Positions 21,871 through 32,548 of a stretch of 35,206 bases of DNA are shown in pieces. This stretch comes from Thermomucor indicae-seudaticae (lineage: Eukaryota; Mucoromycota; Mucoromycetes; Mucorales; Lichtheimiaceae), in assembly GCA_000787465.1 (NCBI GenBank), contig JSYX01000369.1, forward strand, positions 1 through 35,206, written 5' to 3'. The notes beneath the pieces are model-generated. The model made no database searches. It saw nothing but the letters and a program-made list of their open reading frames with translations, and had not been told where the DNA came from. The position numbers and the translations under genes were made by a program. Every line of letters starts with the position of its first letter. Positions within the stretch are counted from its first letter, which is position 1.

Positions 21871-23988
21871 ATGTCCGCGATGCGATCGATGCTGATCACT
21901 TCAAGGTACCGGATATACCTGTTTCGGATATCAAGGAAGCAGCCGTTTTGTCCACGACAGTTAGCATTGCTGCAAGCGCGGCAGCCATATACCAGCGATG
22001 CGCCGAAGAAAACTACCATCTTGACTGAGTCAGTGTTTGGCCGGACACGCATCTACACCAGTTTACCCACCATGGCTAAAGGGAAACCCGCGACGACGAG
22101 TAAAACTCGGATTGGATCGCCCGTTGTCGCTTCACCACCATTGTCCTGGCAATGGCTGCGCGATCCACCGTCAAGCGATAATGCCAAAATTGCCAAAAGC
22201 AGTACCGAAATAACAAGCCCTGGCGATAAGGACCAAGACAAGCACGGTGGCGTTCTCGGGTCTTTGAAACAAAGTCTGCGCGAGATGTTTTTACCTGTCG
22301 GGTAAAAAGAGAAAGAACTCGCAGTTTCTGGGGTTCTCTATACATATGTCTTTATCCAGTCCTGGTTTTCATACGAGAAATCAACCGTACGCTTCTTCTC
22401 CCCCCCCCTCAATTAGATACCCGGATTCAGTTCACCCCTGTTACAAGTCCTTCCATTCGTGGCTTGCTCTTGAAACCTATGTTGGCTCTGCGGTAAAGCG
22501 AGGAGAAAGAGCAGATTCGTGAAAAAAACGACTAACTTGATGGATCTATTCAAGATTGGCGTCTTGTGCTCGCAAGCCATGCTATCATCTCTGGGTCTTG
22601 GAACAGCAGAGGCGACAGGAAGCGCCGTAGCTATCCAATGGTAAGTTACGCAGCATCCGTCTGGGAAGAAGCTTTGAGCGCAGAGCTATATCTGAGTTAA
22701 CAGGGTACTTAAAGACGGCATTGGTGAGTTTGGCAAGTTATTCTTTATCAAAAAGTATGCAAGTTCTTTTGATTCGCATCCGAAAACATGGAAAATGGTA
22801 ATTATAGACGCGAGAGGAAAAAGTCCTTCTGGGAGACTGAACACTGGGTCTGCTTCAGGTATGCGAAGTATTTTCGGCGCTTGGGTGCTTTCTTCAACTA
22901 TGCACATCTGTGGTTTCTCCCAAGTTTTTTCTCCCGTTAGCAGCCGGTAAGTCCCTTTGTATAGTAAGACGGTGACGAAAAATAATGCTTATCATTGGGA
23001 CGTACAGTGGGTAATACGTTCAACTTGGTCCACGAGAGTATATGGATAGCTAGCCATATGATCTTTACCAAACATTTTTCCGTGAGTCCTTTAGCGTTTT
23101 TACTGCATCCAAAGCAAGACTAAGCAAGGCTGCGAGCTAGGTTAACGGAAATATCGGTGATATAGTAGCAAAAGACGATGCTCAAATGTCCACTGCGCAT
23201 CTCTTGGGCATGTTGACAGGCGTGGGCCTTATCTCCATTTCACACGAACCCATTTTTCTCTTTGGAGCCTTTGCAGTGCTGTCCCCTATCAATTTTTGGT
23301 CCACGTACAAGATGTTGCAAGCTGCCGAATTTGAAACTCTCAACCAAGCCAAACTCACCCTGCTCAGTCAATCCTTCATAAAGGGAAACGAGGTAGAAAA
23401 CTATAAAGAATTAGAACCGCGCGAGATTGGTTTCGGGGAATGGATCAGACCGTACGGGACTCGGGGTGGTGTCTCCATTAGACTTAAGCTAGGATCGAGT
23501 GCTCAGGATGCATACAGATCAGCAGCTGAGATACAGGCTGCTGTTGAAGTACTAAAGGTAACAGGGAATAAGTATATCTTATGAGTTTTCTCGGCTGCTA
23601 ATGTCCGCTATAGGACGAAAATTACCTACTAAGCGAGCACAGAGGCACGACGCATGTGCTTTTCCATGAGGACGCAGAGCAAGAGGATGTTATCCAGTCG
23701 ATTCTTCATGCAGTCAAGTTCCACAATCGTCTTGCGGAACTTGGTGTATCAAAAGAAAAAGATTGGTCAACATACATTGCGGTCCTAAAGGAGAGCTTAG
23801 TATGGACCAAATCAAATATGCCAAAATACATTACTGCGCTGAAAGAAAAGGATTGGGACATTGACGCTGTCTACTGGAACGACGGGTAAGATACCTGCAC
23901 AGATCATGCTTTCATTCATATATGACTCACACATGACATGTTCTATAGTGGAATACGCGTCAGTTGGGACGACCACAAGCGAAATTAG
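21871..23988 (+). CDS. RUS (root UVB sensitive, DUF647) family protein with probable mitochondrial presequence
   Basis: Member of the RUS1/C16orf58 family; the biochemical role is unknown. Nine exons: 21871-22301, 22417-22492, 22555-22640, 22704-22797, 22859-22946, 23008-23081, 23141-23557, 23614-23885 and 23949-23988, giving 525 aa. The DUF647 core is nearly complete: FLPVGYPDSVHPCYKSFHSW, VLCSQAMLSSLGLGTAEATG, AIQWVLKDGIGEFGKLFFI, NIGDIVAKDDAQMSTAHLLG and FETLNQAKLTLL. The in-frame 67 residues before the alternative start at 22072 are rich in Arg/Lys and nearly free of acidic residues for the first 40, like a mitochondrial targeting peptide. The 22072 ATG has a strong CCACCATGG context, so both starts may be used. 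Confidence 0.87.
22399..22408 (+). repeat. C-tract in RUS intron 1
   Basis: A short run of C inside the polypyrimidine stretch before the ATTAG acceptor of the 115-nt first intron (22302-22416). It probably acts as part of the acceptor's pyrimidine tract and is prone to length errors in sequencing. Confidence 0.5.
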
Positions 23989-24143
23989 ATGTACATGTAG
24001 ACTTGCATATCCATCCACACTTCATTTGCATTGTTACCCCTTTCTTCAAACCTTAATCTGAATTTGAAAATTTGCAAATGCAGCAATGACCGGCATTGTG
24101 GCTTGTTAAGTGATCCATCTCTTACCTTTTCCACTTGGAAAAA

Positions 24144-26876
24144 ATGCCTGTCAATAAAGCGAGAGAGGAACGGCGGCAGAAGATAAAAAAAGAAATCGAA
24201 TCGCTTGAGGCCAAATCTGCTCATCCTGTACGTGGGCTCGACAGTATCCGTAAAATCGTTACTTATTGTGCCGTCCTTGGAACAGGAAGACTTTACTGAA
24301 TCAAAGTACTTTGATGACCTGCCATTGAGCAAGAAGACCATTATTGGACTGAAGCGGGCCAATTTTCGCTTACTGACCGAAATTCAACGAAAAGCGATAC
24401 CCCTGGCACTAGCAAAACGAGATGTTTTAGGTGCTGCAAAGACAGGTAGTGGCAAGACGCTTGGTTTTCTTGTTCCTGTAAGTGCGTGTCTGTATGGTTG
24501 GGGTTGACCAATACTGAAAATAGAGTTATTGCAGGTCCTGGAAATCTTATACCGAATTGGCTGGAGTGCCGCCGATGGATTAGGTGCCTTAATCATTTCG
24601 CCTACGCGCGAATTAGCCGTCCAGATCTTTGAAGTCTTGCGGAAAATTGGACGAGAGCATTCATTTTCGGCCGGTCTTGTTATTGGCGGCAAAGACTTTA
24701 AAGTGGAGAAGGACCGTATTTCTCGAATGAATATACTGGTTGCAACACCGGGACGGTTATTGCAGCACATGGATCAGTCTTTTGGGTTTGACTGCAGTAA
24801 CCTGCAAATACTGGGTACGTGATACAAAAAGTGCGTAGTGAGACACCTGATTATTGAGCCAAACTAGTACTTGACGAGGCGGATCGGATTATGGATATGG
24901 GTTTCCAAAAGACAGTGAACGCCATTATCGAGAATCTTCCTCGGGAACGTCAAACGCTTCTGTTCTCGGCTACGCAAACACGTTCGGTCAAAGATCTGGC
25001 ACGACTCAGTCTTCATGATCCCGAATACGTCGCCGTACACGAGAAAGCAGAGCACAGCACGCCACAGACACTCACCCAGCATTACGTGATCTGCGAGTTA
25101 CCGAAAAAATTGGATATCCTGTACTCCTTTATCAAAACGCATCTGAAAACAAAGACAATTGTCTTCCTCTCGAGCTGCAAACAGACACGGTTCGTGTACG
25201 AGTCGTTCTGTAAGTTGCAGCCCGGTGTCCCGCTTCTTCATTTGCATGGCAAGCAAAAGCAGCATAAGCGTGTCGAGATCTACAACAAATTCACTACGAG
25301 TAAATTTGCTGTGCTGTTCTGTACGGATATCGCAGCACGTGGTTTGGATTTCCCTGCGGTGGACTGGGTAGTGCAGCTGGACTGTCCGGAAGACCCGGAG
25401 ACGTATATCCACCGCGTTGGTAGAACGGCACGCTTGAATGCCGAAGGACATGCTCTGTTGATGCTTTTACCCACAGAAGCGGAGGCAATGGTTGAATTAT
25501 TGCGGAAAAAGAAAGTGCCGATTGAAGAAATCAAGATCCGTGAAAATAAGAAGCAGAGCATCCGAAACCAACTGCAGAGTTTCTGCTTTAAGGATCCCGA
25601 AATGAAGTATCTTGCTCAAAGAGTAAGTGATTATCTGTCTCGAAAATGAGGTCGGCAACTGTCTGATGCGATGTGCTTTCAAGGCGTTTGTTTCTTATAT
25701 GCGGTCTGTGTACCTGCAAAGGAACAAAGATGTCTTCAAGGTACATGAATTGCCAGCTGAGGAGTTCGCCGATTCGCTCGGTTTGCCAGGTGCTCCTAAA
25801 ATCAAGTTTGTCGCAAAAGCTGCTGCCAAAGCCGCAGAAAAGGCATCGAAAATCAAGCGTATACTTGAGGAGGATGATTCTGCAGACAAAAAGAATGAGG
25901 TGAGTGGACTGACCGACCATGACATGGCACCGGCAAACATGTGTATATTAACAGTAGCTTCAGAATGCCGGCGTTAAGACGAAATATGACAGGATGTTCC
26001 AGCGTAAAAACCAGGATATTCTTTCCGAACATTACAACAAGCTTGTGGACCTTGATGGTGACCGAGTGGACCAAGACGACGACGAGGAGGACTTTCTTAC
26101 TGTACGACGAGCGAACCATGATATTGAAGAAAACGATGAGGAGCAGATTGAGGCAAGTATTCCCGCGGTGATAAGGAGGTTTAGAAGTTTTTAACAGGGA
26201 TTGTATATAGCAAACAAAAGCCGAAAACCTGTCCAAGCGGCAGCTCAAGATGACAAAGAAGGAGAGGGCAAAGAAACAGCCAAAGGGACACAAGATTATA
26301 TTCGATGATGATGGCAATGTAAGGATAACATGGACCCGTGCTGTGACGACTAGTTTAACGCGTACTATTGTTAGCCTCATGAAGTTTACGAAATGATTGA
26401 TGAAGAGGAATTCCTGAAAGCAGGAGATCCAAAGTTACAGAAAGAGGCGTACCTCAAGGAGAAAGAGGAGCTTATGAAGACTGCTGATGTGGAAGACAAG
26501 CAGATAATGAAAGAGAAGCGTAAAGAAAAGAAGCTGAAACGAAAGATGAGGGAGAAAGAGGTATGATCCGTCATTTATACAGAGGGGTATATGATTTGAC
26601 CCTTTGCTATAGATGATGGAAGCCGGCCAGAACATGGATGAATACGAAAGCGAATCGGCCGAAGATTATGAAGAATCAGATAAAGAACAAGAAGACGAGT
26701 CAGAGGAAGAGTCTGGAGAGGAATCAGAAGACGAAGAACGAAAGGCGTGGAAACGGAAATGGGAAGAAGACCTTCAAGAACCTGTCCCGACAAAGAAGAG
26801 GGTTATCGAAGCGGAAGAGCCTGTGACGTTACAGGATCAGGAAGCGCTTGCACTGAAGTTGTTGGGTGGCATGTAA
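24144..26876 (+). CDS. DBP4: DEAD-box ATP-dependent RNA helicase Dbp4 (Hca4/DDX10)
   Basis: Nucleolar helicase needed for early 18S rRNA processing in the small-subunit processome. Nine exons: 24144-24227, 24286-24477, 24535-24814, 24868-25622, 25684-25899, 25964-26152, 26211-26318, 26375-26560 and 26613-26876, giving 757 aa, the usual size. All helicase motifs are visible: Q motif [19 protein letters not shown] (about 78-86), Ia SPTRELA, Ib [15 protein letters not shown] (188-191), III SAT (219-221), [12 protein letters not shown] and [10 protein letters not shown] (about 367-374). The tail has [11 protein letters not shown], typical of Dbp4, then a long Lys/Glu-rich acidic-basic region. The gene starts 155 bp after the RUS stop. 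The sixth intron may use a GC donor. Confidence 0.93.
26153..26210 (+). other. possible GC-AG intron in DBP4
   Basis: GAG|GCAAGT donor with TATATAG acceptor, 58 nt, phase 0, joining EEQIE to [13 protein letters not shown] donor four bases downstream (GTATTC) with the weaker acceptor CAAAAG at 26220 is also frame-compatible and gives EEQIEATENLSKR. The sequence alone does not decide. Confidence 0.45.
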
Positions 26877-27502
26877 ATACAAAGCATTTTGATACATAGC
26901 ATATGGTTTGCATTGAAGGGGATGCCCTTTTGAATTCGTGGCCAAATGTATAAATCGCTGTTCATGATTTTTACCTTATAGCCTAATTTCATTATCAACA
27001 GAGAATGTTGTTACGTGCCTTGGGTAGCCTGTGATGATGTCTCTATATTGTGCATGCATTGCGCTGGATTTTCAATTGCCGATTGCTATAAGGTTTTCAC
27101 GTGGTCACTAACGAGAGGGGCTGGCAAAAGGAATCCATGAAACGTGTGATCAGATGAGGTGAAAGCCTGTTCTAAACCGTTATAAAAAATCGCCGACTTT
27201 TCGCGATAAGGTATCGGAATGGATTTCCTGATTTAGGGGGCTTCTTACCAGCACGAGCGCTACAAGTCCCTGCTATATTCTGGGACGATACAAAAGTTGA
27301 TAATCTTGCGTCAAATGAAGCCTGGCTTGCGTGAACGTAATCTGCGAATCCTTGCGAAACTCCATACTCAGTTTGACAGCATTTTTGAGCACCGCAAACA
27401 ATTTTTCCTTTAAATACGGACAAAGAATCCGTTGCTTTTCTTTTTAAATCTTTTTTTTTTTCCTTCTTCATTTGCGTTCCTTTTTTCCCTGACGTCTTCA
27501 AC
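26877..27502. other. intergenic region and leader of the CBS-domain gene
   Basis: About 630 bp without a supportable gene. The last 80 bases are T/C-rich, including a run of 11 T at 27451-27461, and end directly at the ATG of the CBS gene, as in a pyrimidine-rich fungal promoter or leader. A 173-codon minus-strand frame here (27172-27693) runs into the CBS gene and is judged a shadow. Confidence 0.5.
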
Positions 27503-28561
27503 ATGACGAGTATCGAAGCAAGTAATGCCGTTCTACCGCAGAGAAAAAAGAGTGTCCAAGGAATGTTTATTGCATCGAGAACTGTGGCGAACGTATTGGC
27601 AAAAGTGAAGCCACCTTCGAACCGGCGTTTGGTGGACTTGCCTTCAACGGCGACAATGGAAGAAGCTTTTGATGTGCTTTTGGCGGAAGACATCCTATCT
27701 GTACCAGTGTACGAACTTCAAGCTGACAACACCAAAAAGTATCTGACGATAATAAGCGTACTGGACCTTCTGAAGCTCTTGAGCTCGCACGTAAGCGTTT
27801 TTTTTTTTTTTCATGCAAGAGCGTGGGAAAGTTTCATTCCATTTATGGTAGTCTATCACCCTTTCTAGGCTGCTGCTGATAGGGCTGATGTTTTGCTGAA
27901 ACCTTTGAAGGAAGCTATCGGCATGACGACAGAAAGTTCTCACCTGGTAACGGTGCGACCCAGTGACTCGCTGGAATACGTGATTGGTCTGTTTAGCCAA
28001 CACGGTTCTCATCGTGTGCTCGTGCAAAGCGTCGACGACAGCAGTGAGCCTGTCTTGTTATCGCAAATGGATGTTGTCCGCTATCTCCAGGCAAATAACC
28101 ATCGCCTCGGACGCATCCTTGACGTCACGACACCAACCATTGTGGAACGTTCACGTGCTCGTCGAGGTTCATCAGCCGACATGCGGACAATCACTTTCAA
28201 GTCGACAGCGATGGATGCCTTTTTGAAGATGGCCAACGAAAAGCTCGGTGCGCTTCCGATTGTGGATGACGACGATACTTTGGTTGGCGAATTGAGTCCC
28301 GAGAACTTGAGAGGTCTCAACCGCGACCGATTCGATACGTTACAGAAACCTGTCATGATGTACTTGAAAGAGAGTGAAGGCGATATTTACCCACCGCAGA
28401 CTTGCCATGACCGATTCACGCTGTCGCAGATCATGGCGGCGTTTGTGCTCCGTAAAGCACACCGGCTATGGTGGTGCGACGATATGGGACATATCAAGGG
28501 TGTCATTACCCTTAGCGACTTTCTGGGGACCTTTATTGATAATGATCTAGTGACTGAATGA
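27503..28561 (+). CDS. protein with four CBS-like units
   Basis: CBS pairs bind adenosyl nucleotides and act as energy or ligand sensors. Two exons (27503-27790 and 27869-28561) flank a 78-nt intron with a long T-tract, giving 326 aa. I can discern four CBS-like units: about 25-105 (ending YLTIISVLDLLKLL), 110-190 (LVTVRPSDSLEYVIGLF, then LLSQMDVVRYL), 200-260 (ITFKSTAMDAFLKM, then ALPIVDDDDTLVGELS) and 270-326 (HRLWWCDDMGHIKGVITLSD). The layout recalls AMPK gamma/Snf4, but conservation is too low to call it Snf4. There is no kinase, channel or membrane segment. A soluble regulatory protein is inferred. Confidence 0.85.
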
Positions 28562-28687
28562 TTGTGCAAAACAACAAATAAATAATTTGCCCGCGGGTGC
28601 GAGGAATATTAAGGCAGAGAGACAAAATGGAGCAAATGTTTTGGAGTAAGACCATTCCGTACTCTCTTCTCTTTCCCTCTTCCCTTC

Positions 28688-31576
28688 ATGCACTTGGCAC
28701 CGCCTACAACTCCTCTGCACACGTATACCCAGGACGGTCCCTCTACTGCTCCTCCCATTCCGCCATGGCCAATGCCGACCCCGATCGTCATGGAGCCCCA
28801 TTTGGCACCCGCCCGACAACCCCGGCGATACCACATCGTGCGTCGAGTACCTCTCGTGCGAGGCAACCTTGTTCTCGACTGTCCGGTACCTATCCAGTAC
28901 TTGAACGCAGTCCCACATAGAGATCGTAAAGAGTTCACGCACATGCGCTACACGGCCGTGACCTGCGATCCTGCAGAATTTCCGGATTCGTATACGCTCC
29001 GCCAAGAGCTGATGTCTCGGAGCACGGAATTGTTTATCTGCATAACCATGTACAACGTAAATGATATTCTAATGATCTGCCTGGAACGCAGCTTATCGGT
29101 CTGTTAGGAAGATGAAGTGCTGTTATCGAGGACCCTCCACGGGATCATGAAAAATGTCTCGCATCTCTGCAGTCGAAGCCGATCACGAACCTGGGTAAAG
29201 AGATCAAGCCATTTCTTGCATTGAACCCAAACAGGAACTCATGCGCTTTAAACCAAAGGGACCTGATAGCTGGACCAAAGTCGTCGTCTGTATTATTGCG
29301 GACGGCCGAGACAAGATGCACCCTCGGGTCCTTGACCTGTTATCCGCACTGGGAGTTTACCAAGAAGGAGTAGCAAAGAACATTGTCAATTCTAAACATG
29401 TCCAAGCTCATTTGTACGAGGTACCGTCTTTTATACAGAAAGTTTAATGGGGTTTGCTAATTTAAAAGGGGGGTCACCTTTTCAAGTATACTACGCAACT
29501 GTCACTTAACCCGGAACTGCAGTTTCGAGGGGCCATGGACAAGATAGTACCAACTCAAATGATCTTTTGCATCAAAGAAAAGAATCAGCGCAAGATCAAT
29601 TCTCATCGTTGGTTCTTTCAAGCCTTTTGCCCGATCGTGAAACCCAATGTCTGTATGTTATTCGACGTCGGCACCAGGCCTGGGCCAACATCCATCTACC
29701 GACTCTGGAAAACCTTTGATATTAATGCGAATGTCGGAGGCGCATGTGGTGAGGTCAGAGCCATGAAAGGTAATATGAACCATGCGTGTCGAAATTGACT
29801 CTCTCGCTAACTATAATATCAAAGGCACGGCGGGCATCGCACTTTTGAATCCTTTGGTGGCCAGTCAGAATTTCGAGTATAAGATATCAAATATTCTAGA
29901 CAAGCCCTTGGAATCCGTCTTGGGATATATCCAAGTGCTGCCGGGTGCATTCTCGGCGTATCGTTATGCCGCCTTGTTGAACGACGTGAATGGCCGTGGT
30001 CCGCTCCAAAAATACTTTTTGGGTGAACAGCTGCATGGAAGTGATGCCGGGATATTCGAAGCCAACATGTATTTGGCGGAGGACCGAATATTATGCTTTG
30101 AGCTCGTAGCCAAAAAGGACGCTCAGTGGGTGCTCCATTATGTCTCGAGCGCTTACGGAGAGACAGATGTACCCAATGCGGTATGCCCTGTAAATCGACT
30201 AAAATCGCTGTTGATCTTGTTTACCTAACTTTTTTCTTAGGTTCCAGAGTTCATTGCTCAAAGGCGTCGATGGCTTAATGGTGTGTATCCATAAAAGAAT
30301 CACGTCAGTTAAAAACGATATACTGAGACGGATTTGTTGCCAGGGTCTTTCTTTTCTGGCATCTATGCACTATTTCACTGGGGCAATATTTTGGCGACTG
30401 AACATTCCCTTGGGCGAAAAGTCTTGCTGCTCTTTGAGCTAATTTATCTCTCACTGTCATGGATATTTTCTTGGTTTGCACTGGTAAATATCTGCTGAAA
30501 CCAAAGAAGGGCGTCCTGTAATACTAAAACATTTGCTTTAGGGCAACTTCTTTCTATGTTTCTACATCCTTACGCGTTCGTTATCCACCATGACCAATCC
30601 ACCGTTCAATGCGCAAACAGTTCACAATGTCCACGTGGCATTGGTTTACGTCTATATCGTCTTGCTTATCGTCCTCTTTTTGACTGCTATGGGAAATCGT
30701 CCTCAAGGGTGAGTACATCAGCGGCAAAAGAAATGTCACTTTGGATATCAACTCAAGTTTGCCCTTGGTGATTGCAGTTCTAAAGGTGCATACACAGCCA
30801 TCATGTCATTCTTTGCATGCTTAATGGCCTACATAATATTTGCTTCGGTGTGGCTAGCGTACGACGGCATAAGAACCGCAGTCTCGAGCCATGAAGTGCT
30901 TTACGATGGATCCTTCCGCGATATCGTGATGTCTGTGGGAAGCACCTACGCACTGTATATACTGGCCAGCTTGATGTTTCTCGATCCTTGGCATATGGTG
31001 ACCAGTTCGATTCAATATGCTCTCATGACACCAAGCTACATCAATATCCTTAATACTTATGCTTTCTGCAATACACATGATGTCAGGTAAGCAAGTAGGT
31101 CCAACGGTATTAGTGGAACTCACGTTCTTTCTCACACACACGCGGCATACGTGTCTAGCTGGGGTACGAAAGACATTGACGTCGTGGCCATGGATCTGGG
31201 TATCGTTCAGACTGAGAAAGATCAGATTACTGCAGAAGTAGCGATGCCAGAACAAAAAGATGTTGGACTCTTGTATGAAGAAGCATGCGTAAACCTCCGT
31301 AAGCGAGAGTCCCGTCCGCCCAAACAGCCTGACCCCAAGACAAAGCAGGAAGACTATTATCGGGCATTCAGAACTCGGCTGGTGACAACTTGGATTCTGA
31401 GCAACCTGGTTCTGGTCGCCTTGGTTACGACTGCCGAATCATTGGATTGGTTAGGCGACTTTCAGCAGCGGACCAATGCATACATGGCATTCGTTTTATG
31501 GTCTGTTGCTGCGTTGGCTGCCATTCGATTTATTGGTAGCGTGTTATATCGTGTTTTATCCATATTTACTGGATAG
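28688..31576 (+). CDS. chitin synthase (family 2 glycosyltransferase, division 1, class I/II-like)
   Basis: Plasma-membrane enzyme that polymerises UDP-GlcNAc into chitin. Ten exons: 28688-29056, 29108-29194, 29259-29420, 29487-29769, 29825-30180, 30241-30280, 30344-30483, 30542-30708, 30778-31086 and 31159-31576, giving 776 aa. A short Pro-rich N-terminus precedes the catalytic region: [38 protein letters not shown] (about 218), [30 protein letters not shown] (about 384-394) and the QRRRWLNG product-binding motif (426-433), carried on a 40-nt exon. Several membrane helices follow, with [11 protein letters not shown] between them, as in division 1 enzymes. No myosin or other extra domain is present. 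Confidence 0.93.
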
Positions 31577-31612
31577 TAGTAGTAATAATAATAACAATAA
31601 TAATAATAATGA
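31574..31612 (+). repeat. TAG/TAA trinucleotide microsatellite on the chitin synthase stop codon
   Basis: Three TAG units, four TAA, one CAA, four TAA and a TGA follow each other in the reading frame of the chitin synthase. The repeat therefore starts with the stop codon itself and supplies eleven further in-frame stops. Confidence 0.9.
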
Positions 31613-32548
31613 ATACTCGTGGTACCGGGGCCATCAAGCAAAGCAAGATGCCCCAGAGCACTTTGTACTAATAAGCATTTTGTCGGAGATGGTCTACGAG
31701 TGAAGAGCTTTCAGTCGCGACATGAGCACCCCAAAACGCCTTCAACATGTTTCCACTGCGTTCTTTTAAGAGCATTAATTTGCCGTACAATCTATTGCTA
31801 TGGCCTGGGATAACTACATGTTGTCATGGATCGATGGTATTGAAGTAGCTTTTGCGTCAGAGTTTCACCGAATGTGATACAAGCCTGAACGGGAAAAAAG
31901 GTACATTGACATGCGACTGCCGCGTATTATAAGATAATGATAAACGTACAAAGTGTTTTTGGAGAATTGTCCTTGCCTTGAGTTCAACAAGTGGCATCAC
32001 ATAGGGTCCTTTAAAGTATTCTGCCAATTGAAACGGCGAATGCTACGCATCTTTTCAAAACATTGATGTACGCAGTGTCAGTTTGTGAAACCTGTCCACG
32101 TTCATCAATGCAAGAGGTCTGTCCATCTACTGAGACATTGCTCAAGAAGAAGATCCGGCGGACATGTGCTCTGCTGCATGTACCAATCCATCTTTCGGTT
32201 TGAATAGGGTGCGTTCACATCAAACACTTTTAGTTCTAAAGAATTTTGAGCCCGCACTGCGGAACGTTTCACCGTGCATCAAGACGTCCAAGGAAGCAGT
32301 ATTTATCTCCATGGAACCTTTATGGGCAAGCAGCCTGTGTCTAATGCAAAAGTCAAGGAAGCTTAGTGAAACCATATAAAATTTCAAACGGGAAAGGCAA
32401 AAAGGCGCTTGCCCGTGTGTACGCTCTAAGCTGTCGCCATGAAACCAAGCGGCGAATAAGTGCAAAAATGGTAAAAACATAAAACGTTTTCGCTCCGAGA
32501 AACCGGTCCTCCCTTTTTCTCTCTCTCTCTGCCCTTTTCACCCATTTC
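31613..32548. other. intergenic region and promoter of the CNNM-type gene
   Basis: About 930 bp with no supportable gene; the frames present are short and unrelated to known families. A CT-rich tract (CTTTTTCTCTCTCTCTCTGC, 32514-32533) sits just upstream of the next ATG and is a likely promoter or leader element. Confidence 0.5.

Noticed and set aside
27172..27693. 173-codon minus-strand frame overlapping the CBS gene start
   Set aside because: It is low-complexity (Lys-rich from T-tracts) and antisense to a conserved gene.
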